Below are positions 43,987 through 52,915 of a stretch of DNA of 64,000 nt, piece by piece. Position numbers and translations under genes: made by a program. This stretch comes from Mycolicibacterium sp. TY81 (GTDB taxonomy: Bacteria > Actinomycetota > Actinomycetes > Mycobacteriales > Mycobacteriaceae). The stretch lies in contig NZ_AP023362.1 in assembly GCF_018326285.1 (NCBI RefSeq), forward strand, positions 3,224,001 to 3,288,000, given 5' to 3'. The stretch's first letter is position 1. Every line of letters begins with the position of its first letter. The notes under the pieces were generated by a model, which made no database searches, was not told the DNA's origin, and saw only the letters and a program-made list of their open reading frames with translations.

Positions 43987-44283
43987 GTGGCCGCTGTCAC
44001 CGACGAACAGGTGGAGAAGGTGCGGGGTCTCGTCGCCTCGATACCGCCTGGCCGGGTGTCGACGTACGGCGACATCGCCGATGCCGCAGGGCTTTCCAGC
44101 CCGCGCATCGTCGGCTGGATCATGCGGACCGATTCCTCGGACCTGCCCTGGCACCGCGTGATCAGCGCGTCGGGCCGGCCGGCAGCGCATCTGGCGACGC
44201 GGCAGCTGGAACGGCTGCGCGCCGAAGGGGTGCTGGCGGTCGACGGACGGGTTCGGCTGCGGGAGTACCGGCACCAGTTCTGA
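43987..44283 (+). CDS. Alkyltransferase-like (ATL) DNA-damage protein
   Basis: 98 aa with the MGMT DNA-binding fold: GRVSTYGDIADAAGL (helix-turn-helix) and DLPWHRVISASGRPA. The methyl-accepting Cys of the PCHR motif is Trp55, so it cannot repair O6-alkylguanine by itself. ATL proteins bind alkylated bases and hand them to nucleotide excision repair. The GTG start at 43987 follows the lipV stop by 2 bases. Corresponds to Rv3204. Confidence 0.9.
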   Translation: MAAVTDEQVEKVRGLVASIPPGRVSTYGDIADAAGLSSPRIVGWIMRTDSSDLPWHRVISASGRPAAHLATRQLERLRAEGVLAVDGRVRLREYRHQF

Positions 44284-44290
44284 GGGCCGC

Positions 44291-45250
44291 TCAGCCGACG
44301 GTGATGGCGTCCAGCCGTTCCTTGATGAAGTCCGCGGAGACCACCGGCGCGAGCCCGGACACCGCACCGATGGGCGGCTGCAACGGGGTGATCAGCGCGT
44401 CGTGGTTGGCTTCGTAGAAGTAGATCAGCGACACCAGGTCCTCTTCCGGCGCGTGCGGTTGCGGCGGCAGCACGCGGTGACGCCCCGACGGCCAGCGTCG
44501 TCCGCTCCAATACTCCAGCAGGTCCCCGATGTTCACCGTCAGCGCGCCGGGTTCCCAGGGGGCGTCTTCCCAGCCCGCTGCCTCGGAATACACCTGCAGC
44601 CCACCGGCGCCCGGCTCCCGGTCGAGCACCGTGACGGTGCCGAAATCGGTGTGCGGGCCGATGCGAAACTGCCCCGGCTCGGGTTCGCCCACGACACTCA
44701 CCGGCGGGTAGTGGTTGATGTTCATGGTCCACGTCGGCCGATCTGCCAGCGCGGCAAAAGGATTCGCCGGCAATCCCAGCGCGTGCGCGAACAGGGCCAG
44801 CAGGTCGTCGGACAGCCGGCGCATCTGGGCGGTGTATTGATCCACCAACGTCTGCAGGGCGGGCACCTCGGCGGGCCATACGTTGGGGGCGAACCAGATT
44901 CGATCCACCTCCGGATCCCCCGTCGACGTTTCCGCGCCCAGGCTGAAACTCTCCTTGAGATCGGGTGGCGTCTCGGTGCCCTCGGCGTAACCATTGGCCT
45001 CGGCGCCCGGGCCGATCCAGCCGTGCCCGCCGACCGGCACCGAGTACCGCTGCTTCACCTCGTCGGGCAACGCGAAGAACTCCCGGCTCGCCGCGCGGAC
45101 GGCAGCCGCCAGCCCCTGGTCCACGCCGTGACCGGTGACCACGATGAAACCCGCTCGCTGCAGACCCTCGTCGACTTCGGCGGCCACCGCATCGGCCTCG
45201 GCTCCGCTGGCATACCAGCGGGAAATATCCACTGTCGCAATGGCACTCAT
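44291..45250 (-). CDS. Fe(II)/2-oxoglutarate-type oxygenase, isopenicillin-N-synthase-like
   Basis: 319 aa. DIOX_N-like start (AGFIVVTGHGV), then the jelly-roll with iron ligands His200 and Asp202 (IGPHTDFGTVTV) and His258 (SGRHRVLPP). The usual RxS motif that binds the 2-oxoglutarate carboxylate reads LVS (residues 272-274, in EEDLVSLIYF), so the Arg is missing. The ATG overlaps the deaminase stop (ATGA). Clustered with a nucleobase permease and a cytosine deaminase, it may oxidise a pyrimidine or purine, as fungal thymine 7-hydroxylase does; this is inference. Confidence 0.85.
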   Translation of the reverse strand: MSAIATVDISRWYASGAEADAVAAEVDEGLQRAGFIVVTGHGVDQGLAAAVRAASREFFALPDEVKQRYSVPVGGHGWIGPGAEANGYAEGTETPPDLKESFSLGAETSTGDPEVDRIWFAPNVWPAEVPALQTLVDQYTAQMRRLSDDLLALFAHALGLPANPFAALADRPTWTMNINHYPPVSVVGEPEPGQFRIGPHTDFGTVTVLDREPGAGGLQVYSEAAGWEDAPWEPGALTVNIGDLLEYWSGRRWPSGRHRVLPPQPHAPEEDLVSLIYFYEANHDALITPLQPPIGAVSGLAPVVSADFIKERLDAITVG

Positions 45251-45687
45251 TCGCCGATATCCTCCGCCCACAATTCGGGACTGGCCGCGATGAACTCTTT
45301 CATCATGGCCACGCACCGCTCGTCGTCCAGAACCGTAACGGCCACACCATGTTCGGCCAGCCAGTCATGACCACCGTGGAACGTGCGGCTCTCACCGATC
45401 ACCACCGTGCCGATGCCGAACTGCCGCACCAGCCCGCTGCAATACCAGCACGGCGAGAGCGTCGTCACCATGATGGTCGAGCCGTAGCCGCGCTGACGCC
45501 CGGCCGCACGGAACGCGTCGGTCTCGGCGTGCACCGAGGGGTCACCGTCCTGCACCCGGCGGTTGTGGCCGGCGCCCAGGAGTTCACCATCGGCCCGAAA
45601 CAACGCCGCACCGATCGGAATACCGCCTTCGGCCAGCCCTTTTCGTGCTTCATCGACCGCGACGTCGAGCATCTGTTCAGGCGTCAC
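45247..45687 (-). CDS. Cytosine deaminase, fungal (Fcy1) type
   Basis: 146 aa from the GTG at 45687, which overlaps the permease stop (GTGA); a further GTG 12 codons upstream is possible. Zinc site His53 and Cys80/Cys83 with catalytic Glu55 (VHAETDAF, TLSPCWYC). The C-terminus DDERCVAMMKEF...EDIGE matches the yeast enzyme closely, unlike the E. coli CodA amidohydrolase. It should convert cytosine to uracil, and the yeast enzyme also accepts 5-methylcytosine. Confidence 0.9.
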   Translation of the reverse strand: MTPEQMLDVAVDEARKGLAEGGIPIGAALFRADGELLGAGHNRRVQDGDPSVHAETDAFRAAGRQRGYGSTIMVTTLSPCWYCSGLVRQFGIGTVVIGESRTFHGGHDWLAEHGVAVTVLDDERCVAMMKEFIAASPELWAEDIGE

Positions 45688-47078
45688 AGCGACGCGCGTT
45701 CCGCGGAGATCTTCGATCGACACAGCACCAGGTATGCGGCACCGGCGATGACGAAGCCGACGAAGAAGGTGATATCACCCAGTTTCGGGACCACCCGGGC
45801 GACAAAGCCGACGAACTTCTCCTGGTTGGAGAACAACAGCACCGAGAGTCCCAGTCCCAGTGCGAAGGACAGCAGTCCCGGCCAGTTCGAGTACGAGCGG
45901 TCGTAGAGGTATCCGGCGATGTGCTGCCCGCGGCGCAGGTACTGATCGGCGAAGACCACACCCAGCCATGGCCCGATCCAGTAGGCGATCACCAGCAGGA
46001 ACGCTTCATAACTGTGCGCGGCATCGGGCAACGCCCACCACGCGATCAGGAAACCGCCCACACCGAAGAAGACGGTCACCAGCGCCCGCGCGATGTGTGG
46101 CGGCAACGTGATCCCCGTGGTCACGAAAGCCATTGCCCCGGAATAGATATTGAGCGCGTTGGCGGCGATCACACCGACCGCGATGGCCAGCAGCGTCGCC
46201 TTGTCCAGCCACGGCGGCAGCTCGGCGGTGAACGACGCCGTCGGGTTGCCGAGGCTCGCCGCGCCGAACGTCGTCGACGCCGCCCCGACGATCTCCAGGA
46301 CCACGCACGAGACGAACAACCCCGTGGAGGCGAAGAAACCCGTCGCAAAAGGAGACACCGCCGACGGCAGATAGCGGGTGTAGTCCGCGGCGTACGGGGT
46401 CCAGCCGGCCGCGTAGCCGAACGCGGTGCCGACGGTGAGCAGGAAACCCCCGAGTCCGCCGACGCCACCCGACGGCGCGGGCGCACCCAGATCCGCGTGC
46501 GCGAAAATCCCCACCGCTGCCGCGCCGAAGACGATGGCCAGCGCCGGGAACGACCACCGCTCGAACGCCTGCACCAGATTGTGGCCGAAGAATGCGAACG
46601 CGGTCTGCACCACCACGATGATGATGAGGCCGATCAGCGGTCCGAAGCCGAACAGGGTGGACAGGGCGAACGCACCGCTGACGCTGTTGGTGGCGAACCA
46701 GCCGACGCCCGCGGTGATCGACATCAATGTCGCGGGCAGCGCATTTCCCTTGAACCCGAACGCCATTCGGCCCAGCACCATCTGCGGCACGCCGTGCAGC
46801 GGTCCGCGCGCGGACAGGAAATAGTGCGCGATGGCGCCCAGCCCGGTACCGATGATGATCCCGGCGACCGCCTGCCAGAAGCTCATGCCGAACGCCAGGA
46901 CGGCCAGCATGCCGACGAACACCGTCGCGAATTCCATGTTGGGCGACGTCCACGTCCAGAACAGCTGACTCGGCTTGCCGTGCCGGTCGGCCTCCGCGAT
47001 GAACTCGTTGCCACCGGGTTCGACCGCAGCGATCCGGTCTTTGTAGGTTCCATCGGTGGTGGGTTCGACAGCCGTCAT
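45684..47078 (-). CDS. NCS1-family nucleobase permease (cytosine/purine type)
   Basis: 464 aa with about 12 membrane helices. The N-terminus GPGNEF-like EPGGNEFIAEADRHGKPSQLFW and TSPNMEFATVFVG are typical of CodB-like NCS1 carriers, as is AYWIGPWLGVVFADQYLRRG. It takes up a nucleobase with H+ or Na+. The ATG at 47078 is preferred (GGGAAAG 9 bases before); an ATG at 47108 is in frame. First gene of the three-gene operon with the deaminase and oxygenase. Confidence 0.9.
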   Translation of the reverse strand: MTAVEPTTDGTYKDRIAAVEPGGNEFIAEADRHGKPSQLFWTWTSPNMEFATVFVGMLAVLAFGMSFWQAVAGIIIGTGLGAIAHYFLSARGPLHGVPQMVLGRMAFGFKGNALPATLMSITAGVGWFATNSVSGAFALSTLFGFGPLIGLIIIVVVQTAFAFFGHNLVQAFERWSFPALAIVFGAAAVGIFAHADLGAPAPSGGVGGLGGFLLTVGTAFGYAAGWTPYAADYTRYLPSAVSPFATGFFASTGLFVSCVVLEIVGAASTTFGAASLGNPTASFTAELPPWLDKATLLAIAVGVIAANALNIYSGAMAFVTTGITLPPHIARALVTVFFGVGGFLIAWWALPDAAHSYEAFLLVIAYWIGPWLGVVFADQYLRRGQHIAGYLYDRSYSNWPGLLSFALGLGLSVLLFSNQEKFVGFVARVVPKLGDITFFVGFVIAGAAYLVLCRSKISAERASL

Positions 47079-47135
47079 GCGAGGTAACTTTCCCACCGAA
47101 CCGCGCATGCTGCCATTCGAATGCCGGTGCGCCGG

Positions 47136-47990
47136 CTACAGCACCAGGCGGACCAAGGCTGCGGTGCGGGCCAAACCAGGGAAGGCAGCCGCCGTCGACC
47201 GCGGGTGCAGCGCGTGCACCGCGAGCCGGAAGATCAAGGCGCGCAACAACATCTGCGGCCACTCCGGCAGCGATGCCCAGCGTTCGATGAGCCCATCGTC
47301 GGCCTCACCCCATGACAGCGCGTCGACGACGACCACACCTGCGGCCCACGACGCCGGGCGCCAGTACGGCGTGATGTCGGTGATGCCGGGCGCGGCGGTA
47401 CCGGCGAACAGCACGGTGCCGTACAGGTCGCCGTGCACCAGCTGGCTCGGATTGCGGGTCGGCTTGCGCAGGGACGCAAGCTGATTGATCAGTTCCACCG
47501 AACGGCGCCCATCGGTGGTGCCGGGCGCCACCCGCGAGCCGGGCGGCAACGACTGCAGTGGCCGGTCTTCCCAGGCGGCACGGTCGGCGGCGATGAACAC
47601 GTCGACGTCGCTCCACGGCACCGCGGGCGGCTGCGTCAGGAAGCGCGGACGCTCGAGCTTGGCCGTCGCCTCGTGCAGGCGCACCGCCGCAGAGACGATC
47701 TCGTCGTGTCGCGGTTCGGGGGTTCCGGTGACGAACGTGTCGGCACGCCAGCCGGCGACGACGTAACGGCCGTCGGTGGCGCGCACGGGTCGGGCCAGCC
47801 GGACGCCGTCCACGAACAGCGTCTCGCGCACCTTGGCCGACCAGGAGGCCCGCGCGTTGTCGGCGACCATGGACAGCACGACCTCGCCACAGCGCCAGCC
47901 GCCCTCCCAGCTCGAGCCGAGCGGCACCGGCCGGAGACCGGTCAGGCCGAACGCCGTGAGCACATGTTCGGGAGGACGGTCGACGGTCAC
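47136..47990 (-). CDS. Actinobacterial aminoglycoside-phosphotransferase-like protein (TIGR02569, Rv3205c-type)
   Basis: 284 aa. The kinase-like catalytic loop reads LVHGDLYGTVLFAG and the metal-binding segment is ITDITPYWRPASWAAGVVVVDAL, an actinobacterial variant where the usual DxD is DITP. N-terminal GSSWEGGWRCGEVVLS resembles the nucleotide-binding lobe. Function is unknown. In M. tuberculosis it lies directly beside the ATL gene and moeB1; here the permease operon has come between. Confidence 0.85.
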   Translation of the reverse strand: MTVDRPPEHVLTAFGLTGLRPVPLGSSWEGGWRCGEVVLSMVADNARASWSAKVRETLFVDGVRLARPVRATDGRYVVAGWRADTFVTGTPEPRHDEIVSAAVRLHEATAKLERPRFLTQPPAVPWSDVDVFIAADRAAWEDRPLQSLPPGSRVAPGTTDGRRSVELINQLASLRKPTRNPSQLVHGDLYGTVLFAGTAAPGITDITPYWRPASWAAGVVVVDALSWGEADDGLIERWASLPEWPQMLLRALIFRLAVHALHPRSTAAAFPGLARTAALVRLVL

Positions 47991-48026
47991 CCGAACAGAC
48001 TAAGGTGTGCCCGGCCTCACCTGACG

Positions 48027-49232
48027 TCAGTACATGACCATGTCGGGCTCGAGTTGCCTGGCCCACGCCACGATTCCGCCCTGCAGGTGCATCGCATCGG
48101 CAAATCCGGCCTGTTTGAGGGCGAGCAGGGCCTCGGCCGAGCGGATCCCGGTCTTGCAGTAGAGCACCGCGATTCGGTCCTGCGGCACGCGGGCCAGCCC
48201 CGCCCCGGAGTCGAGAGTCGACTTGGGGATCAGTTCGGCGCCCTCGATGTGGTTGATGGCCCACTCGGCGGGTTCCCGCACATCGATGAGCGCGACGGGC
48301 TTGCCGGCGTCGATCATGTCCCGCAGCTCGAGGGGCGTCACCGTCGAATCCGCCGCCGCTTCGGCCGCGGCGTCGGACACCACGCCGCAGAACGCGTCGT
48401 AGTCGATGAGTCCGGTGATCTTCGGCGTTGCCGGGTCCTTGCGAATCGCGATGGTGCGGTAGGTCATGTCGAGGGCGTCGTAGATCATCAGGCGGCCCAG
48501 CAGCGGTGTCCCGATGCCAGTGATCAGCTTGATGGCCTCGGTGCCCATCACCGAGGCGACCGAGGCGCAGAGAATGCCCAGCACGCCGCCCTCCGCGCAT
48601 GACGGCACCGTGCCCGGGGCCGGCGGCTCCGGGTAGAGATCGCGGTAGTTCAGCCCGCGCCCGTCGGGGGCGTCCTCCCAGAACACCGACACCTGGCCGG
48701 AGAACCGGTAGATCGAGCCCCAGACGTACGGCTTGTGCGCCAGCACCGCGGCGTCGTTGACGAGGTAGCGGGTGGCGAAGTTGTCGGTGCCGTCCAGGAT
48801 CAGGTCGTACTGCTCGAACAGCGGCACCGCGTTGTCGGTGTCGAGCCGGAATTCGTGCAGATTGACGGTGACCAGCGGGTTGATCTCCAGGATCGATTCG
48901 CGGGCGCTCTGGGCTTTCGACCGGCCGACGTCGGACTGGCCATGGATGATCTGGCGCTGCAGGTTAGATTCATCGACGACGTCGAACTCGACGATGCCGA
49001 TGGTGCCGACGCCCGCCGCCGCGAGATAGAGCAGAGTCGGGGAACCCAGTCCCCCGGCGCCGATCACGAGCACCCGTGCGTTCTTGAGCCGCTTCTGCCC
49101 GTCGACGCCGAGGTCCGGGATGATCAGGTGGCGGCTGTATCGCGCCACCTCGTCGCGGGTCAGTTCGGCTGCCGGCTGCACCAGCGGCGGCAAGGAGCCG
49201 TTTTCCTCCTTGCGTCCGGACGGGGATGCCAT
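48027..49232 (-). CDS. moeZ: MoeZ: E1-like adenylyltransferase with rhodanese domain
   Basis: 401 aa. ThiF/MoeB domain (residues about 27-265) with GAGGLGS at 58-64 and QRQIIHGQSDVGRSK; C-terminal rhodanese domain with the persulfide Cys359 in LYCKTGIRS. It activates and sulfurates ubiquitin-like sulfur carriers for cysteine and molybdopterin synthesis. The ATG at 49232 follows GAGGGC; the upstream in-frame extension reads through the dispersed repeat. Corresponds to Rv3206c. Confidence 0.93.
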   Translation of the reverse strand: MASPSGRKEENGSLPPLVQPAAELTRDEVARYSRHLIIPDLGVDGQKRLKNARVLVIGAGGLGSPTLLYLAAAGVGTIGIVEFDVVDESNLQRQIIHGQSDVGRSKAQSARESILEINPLVTVNLHEFRLDTDNAVPLFEQYDLILDGTDNFATRYLVNDAAVLAHKPYVWGSIYRFSGQVSVFWEDAPDGRGLNYRDLYPEPPAPGTVPSCAEGGVLGILCASVASVMGTEAIKLITGIGTPLLGRLMIYDALDMTYRTIAIRKDPATPKITGLIDYDAFCGVVSDAAAEAAADSTVTPLELRDMIDAGKPVALIDVREPAEWAINHIEGAELIPKSTLDSGAGLARVPQDRIAVLYCKTGIRSAEALLALKQAGFADAMHLQGGIVAWARQLEPDMVMY

Positions 49233-49271
49233 GCCCTCAACAGTAATCAGCGGCTTCGCATGACATTTCGG

Positions 49272-49349
49272 GGCCGCTCGGCGGCGACGAGCGTGCGCTC
49301 CCTGTACGCCGAATACGGCGTGTCGGGGTACAGACACGGCCGCTCGCGG
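49272..49349 (+). repeat. Dispersed 78-bp repeat, copy B
   Basis: Second copy of the repeat seen at 30849-30926, same orientation, 64 of 78 bases identical, no gaps. Its centre has a perfect hairpin ACGCCG-AATA-CGGCGT and its left part a CGCTCG...CGAGCG hairpin. It lies between the moeZ start and the DUF3152 gene stop. Confidence 0.8.
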
Positions 49350-49358
49350 GAGGGGCGG

Positions 49359-50405
49359 CTAGGGAATGGGGTACGGCCAGGAGTTGACGTGGCAGGTCTT
49401 GCCGTCGGGCTTGACCGACTCCGGGTCGAACTTGGCGTCGTCGTTGTTGTTGGTCGAGAAGGTCTGCTGCATCATGATCGGCGCCAGCCCGCCGTTGTCA
49501 CCGCAGGGCTCGTGCATCCGGAAGCCGAGGGCGTGGCCGACCTCATGGTTGATCAGGTACTGGCGGTACGAGCCGATGTCGCCCTGGAACGGCACGGCGC
49601 CGCGCACCCAGCGTGCCTCGTTGATGAAGACGCGGGACTGCGCCTTGCCGCCGTCGGCCGGGAAGTACGCCGGGTTGAAGCACGACGACTCCAGCTGGAT
49701 GTCGTAGCCGCAGCCCTCACGGACCGTCATCGGCGAGGTCAGGGACACCCGGAAATCCGGTGTCTCCGGCGACGACGCGTCGAGCCGGGTGAAGGCGAAC
49801 TTCCCGTCATGCGTCCAGCTCTTGGGGTTCGCGAGGGTTTCGGCGACCATCCGGGCGAACGCCTCGTCGCCGCCGAAACTGGTGGTGTCGACGCCGTCCT
49901 CCACCTCGACGGTGTAGGTCACCGACTTCGTGGTGCCCTGACCGATCTTGCCGGTGGTACCCGGCACGATGTGCCAGGCCTTGGCGCCGGCCTCGGTGAA
50001 CGGCCCGCCGTCCGGGAGGATGCCGGTGGGCAGGTTGACGTCGAACTGCGTCAGGCCCTTGGGCGGTGCGCCGACGATCGCGGTGCTCGCCGAGTTGATG
50101 GTGGGCTGGCCGACCATCGGCACGTGCGGATGCGACGGTGTGATCGGTGCCGGACCGGAGATGCTCTGGTAGACCACGATTCCGGTGACGACGGCCAGGG
50201 CCGGCAGGGCGTAGGCGCGCCACCCGTAGGTGGATACGAAGCGGCCCAGCCAGGACTGCTTGCGCCACTGCTGCCGGTCGTCCCGGTTGGACCGCAGCCG
50301 TCCGGAGTCCTCGGCCACCGGATCCCGCTGCGCGCGCAACGGCTCACGCCACTCATTGCGCACCACAGGGACGCGACCGGTGCCTCGGCCCGGGTCGTAG
50401 GTCAC
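49359..50405 (-). CDS. DUF3152 membrane-anchored zinc protease-like protein (Rv3207c-type)
   Basis: 348 aa. A cytoplasmic N-terminus rich in Arg, one membrane helix (about 62-80), a Pro-rich linker, and a metzincin-like domain: HEVGHALGFRMH (His287, Glu288, His291, His298) followed by a Met-turn (APIMMQQTF). The third His is one residue later than in the standard HExxHxxGxxH spacing. Cysteine pairs in the outer domain suggest disulfides. Divergent from the TetR gene. Confidence 0.87.
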   Translation of the reverse strand: MTYDPGRGTGRVPVVRNEWREPLRAQRDPVAEDSGRLRSNRDDRQQWRKQSWLGRFVSTYGWRAYALPALAVVTGIVVYQSISGPAPITPSHPHVPMVGQPTINSASTAIVGAPPKGLTQFDVNLPTGILPDGGPFTEAGAKAWHIVPGTTGKIGQGTTKSVTYTVEVEDGVDTTSFGGDEAFARMVAETLANPKSWTHDGKFAFTRLDASSPETPDFRVSLTSPMTVREGCGYDIQLESSCFNPAYFPADGGKAQSRVFINEARWVRGAVPFQGDIGSYRQYLINHEVGHALGFRMHEPCGDNGGLAPIMMQQTFSTNNNDDAKFDPESVKPDGKTCHVNSWPYPIP

Positions 50406-50566
50406 CGAACCAGGATGGCACAGAGCTGGGCGTACGCCGGTAATGGCACGCCACCAGGTTGTTCAAGTGGGACCGGACACAATCGCCGAACCGCTGGTAG
50501 CACGCGAAAGCCGCGAACTAACGGTAGTAGTGTCGTGGCGATAAACTGCCGGGTCGGTCAACCTGA

Positions 50567-51307
<741 letters not shown>

Positions 51308-51323
51308 CGCGGCCAGAACAAAG

Positions 51324-51360
51324 AAAGCTGCCCCTTTCCATGGTGGAAAGGGGCAGCTTT
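51324..51360. terminator. Strong hairpin terminator between TetR and DUF3107 genes
   Basis: A perfect 17-bp stem (AAAGCTGCCCCTTTCCA and its complement) with a TGG loop. It ends in TTTT on the plus strand and TTT on the minus strand, so it can serve both convergent genes. Confidence 0.85.
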
Positions 51361-51377
51361 TCTGCGTGTGGGCGGTG

Positions 51378-51617
51378 TCAGTCCTTGCCGGTGACGCCGA
51401 AGCCGACGCGGCGGACGTCGGCTGCGCCGATCTCGACGTAGGCGATCTTTGCGGTCTGCACCAGGAACCGGCGACCCTTCTCGTCGGTCAGTGCAAGCAC
51501 GCCCGAATCCTGACCGAGCGCGTCGGTCACCAACTTCTCCACTTCCTCGGGAGTCTGCGCGCTGTTGAGGAACAGTTCGCGCGGGCTGTCGGTGACACCG
51601 ATCTTGACCTCCACGCT
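51378..51617 (-). CDS. DUF3107 small protein (TB9.4, Rv3208A-type)
   Basis: 79 aa, start GTG at 51617 (VEVKIGVTDSPREL) behind AAAGGGG; an ATG 4 codons upstream is less likely. Conserved stretches QTPEEVEKLV and AKIAYVEIGAADVRRVGFG. The M. tuberculosis protein is known as an antigen; the function is unknown. Convergent with the TetR gene. Confidence 0.9.
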   Translation of the reverse strand, partial: SVEVKIGVTDSPRELFLNSAQTPEEVEKLVTDALGQDSGVLALTDEKGRRFLVQTAKIAYVEIGAADVRRVGFGVTGKD

Positions 51618-51949
51618 GACCCCTTTCATTCGTTTTCAAGACTTCGGTCGAGCTGCTGTCGAACTCTCCTCAGGAGGCTAGTGGACGACGGCCGCCGTGG
51701 TGGCCGCGGGCCGTTCGCCGGTGGCGAACCGGTGCGAACGCCGACGCCGAGGTCACGACGTCGTCACAGTTGTCGGCCCGGAAACACCGCCCGGCGGCAC
51801 CGCTCTTCGAGGTCGCGACAGGTCGTCTCGGCGCGGTCGACCGAACCGAGTCCCGACCGTTATCCGACGGTCAGCGAGCCGACCTCATCCGTAACTTTTG
51901 CACCATTAGCATCGACGAGGTAAGTGATACTCGACCGGGGAAAGTCGCC
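51618..51949. other. Divergent intergenic region between DUF3107 and MmpS-like genes
   Basis: 332 bases. It holds a perfect 10-bp palindrome ACGACGTCGT (51755-51764), a 6-bp inverted repeat GACCGT / ACGGTC (51855-51860, 51867-51872), and a ribosome site GGGGAAAG before the plus-strand ATG at 51950. No coding frame is convincing. Confidence 0.4.
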
Positions 51950-52882
51950 ATGAGCAGGACATATTCGCGATATTCAACACCGTCGGGGGCGTCCACCGGT
52001 AGCTACGGGGACACCCCGAGCCACCAGGGCTACGACCGCGGCTACAGCTACAGCTACGGCTCCAGCACCGGGTACGGCAGCGACCGGACCCACTCGTACG
52101 GCTCGTACAGCTCGTACGGCTCCGCCACCGACCTGGCCGACCGCCCCACGCGCGAGTACAGCAGCACCTACGGCGACACCGATCGGTTCACCGCAGCCGA
52201 TACGGACTACACCGGTGGCGACGCCGACGCGGCCTATGACGACGCGGCGTATGACGACTACGACGACGAGATCTACGAGTACGACGAAGGCATCGACCGG
52301 CGCTGGGTGTGGGTGGCCGGTGTCGCCGGCGCCATCCTGCTGGTGGCGGTCATCTGCACCGTCGTCATCCTCGGCGGCGGTGACAGCGGGCCCGTCACGG
52401 CGCCGATCACGCCGCCCAGCACCAGCCAGTCGGCCACGCCGACGGCCTCCGCCACGCCGTCGGCCGCACCGCGTCCCCGGGTGACGGCGGCGCCGCCGAC
52501 CGCGTCGCTGGCTCCCGAGACCGTCACGACCGTCACCCCGACCGCAGCGGCGCCCACACCGGCCGAGGCCGTCCCGCCGGTCGACCCCGCGGCCGTCCCC
52601 GCGGCACCGCTGCCGAACACGGTCACCTACCGCATCACGGGCAACAAGTCGCTACTCGACCTCGTGACGGTGATCTACACCGACGGGCAGGGTGCGCTGC
52701 AGACGGACGTCAACGTGGCACTGCCGTGGGCCAAGACGGTCACGCTGAACCCGGGCGTCACGCTGAGTTCGGTGACCGCCACCAGCGTCACCGGTCAGCT
52801 GAACTGCTCGATCAGCGACGGTTCGGGCCAGCCGGTCGCCGTGCAGAGCAACAACACGATGATCACCACCTGCACGAAGTAA
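51950..52882 (+). CDS. MmpS-like membrane protein with tyrosine-rich disordered N-terminus (Rv3209-type)
   Basis: 310 aa. Residues 1-115 are low complexity and rich in Tyr (19 in the first 112), Ser, Gly and Asp, then one membrane helix (about 119-141), a Thr/Pro/Ala-rich linker, and a C-terminal domain (VTYRITGNKSLLDLVTVIYTD, LPWAKTVTLNPGV) that follows the MmpS pattern, with two Cys likely in a disulfide. The Tyr-rich part would be cytoplasmic. No MmpL partner is adjacent. Confidence 0.8.
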   Translation: MSRTYSRYSTPSGASTGSYGDTPSHQGYDRGYSYSYGSSTGYGSDRTHSYGSYSSYGSATDLADRPTREYSSTYGDTDRFTAADTDYTGGDADAAYDDAAYDDYDDEIYEYDEGIDRRWVWVAGVAGAILLVAVICTVVILGGGDSGPVTAPITPPSTSQSATPTASATPSAAPRPRVTAAPPTASLAPETVTTVTPTAAAPTPAEAVPPVDPAAVPAAPLPNTVTYRITGNKSLLDLVTVIYTDGQGALQTDVNVALPWAKTVTLNPGVTLSSVTATSVTGQLNCSISDGSGQPVAVQSNNTMITTCTK

Positions 52883-52915
52883 TCGCCACAGGCATCCTGG
52901 ACCGGGTGTGTGAGC

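Noticed and set aside
45645..47087. 480-aa plus-strand frame opposite the permease
   Set aside because: Arg/Asp/Gln-rich antisense of a membrane protein; no domain.
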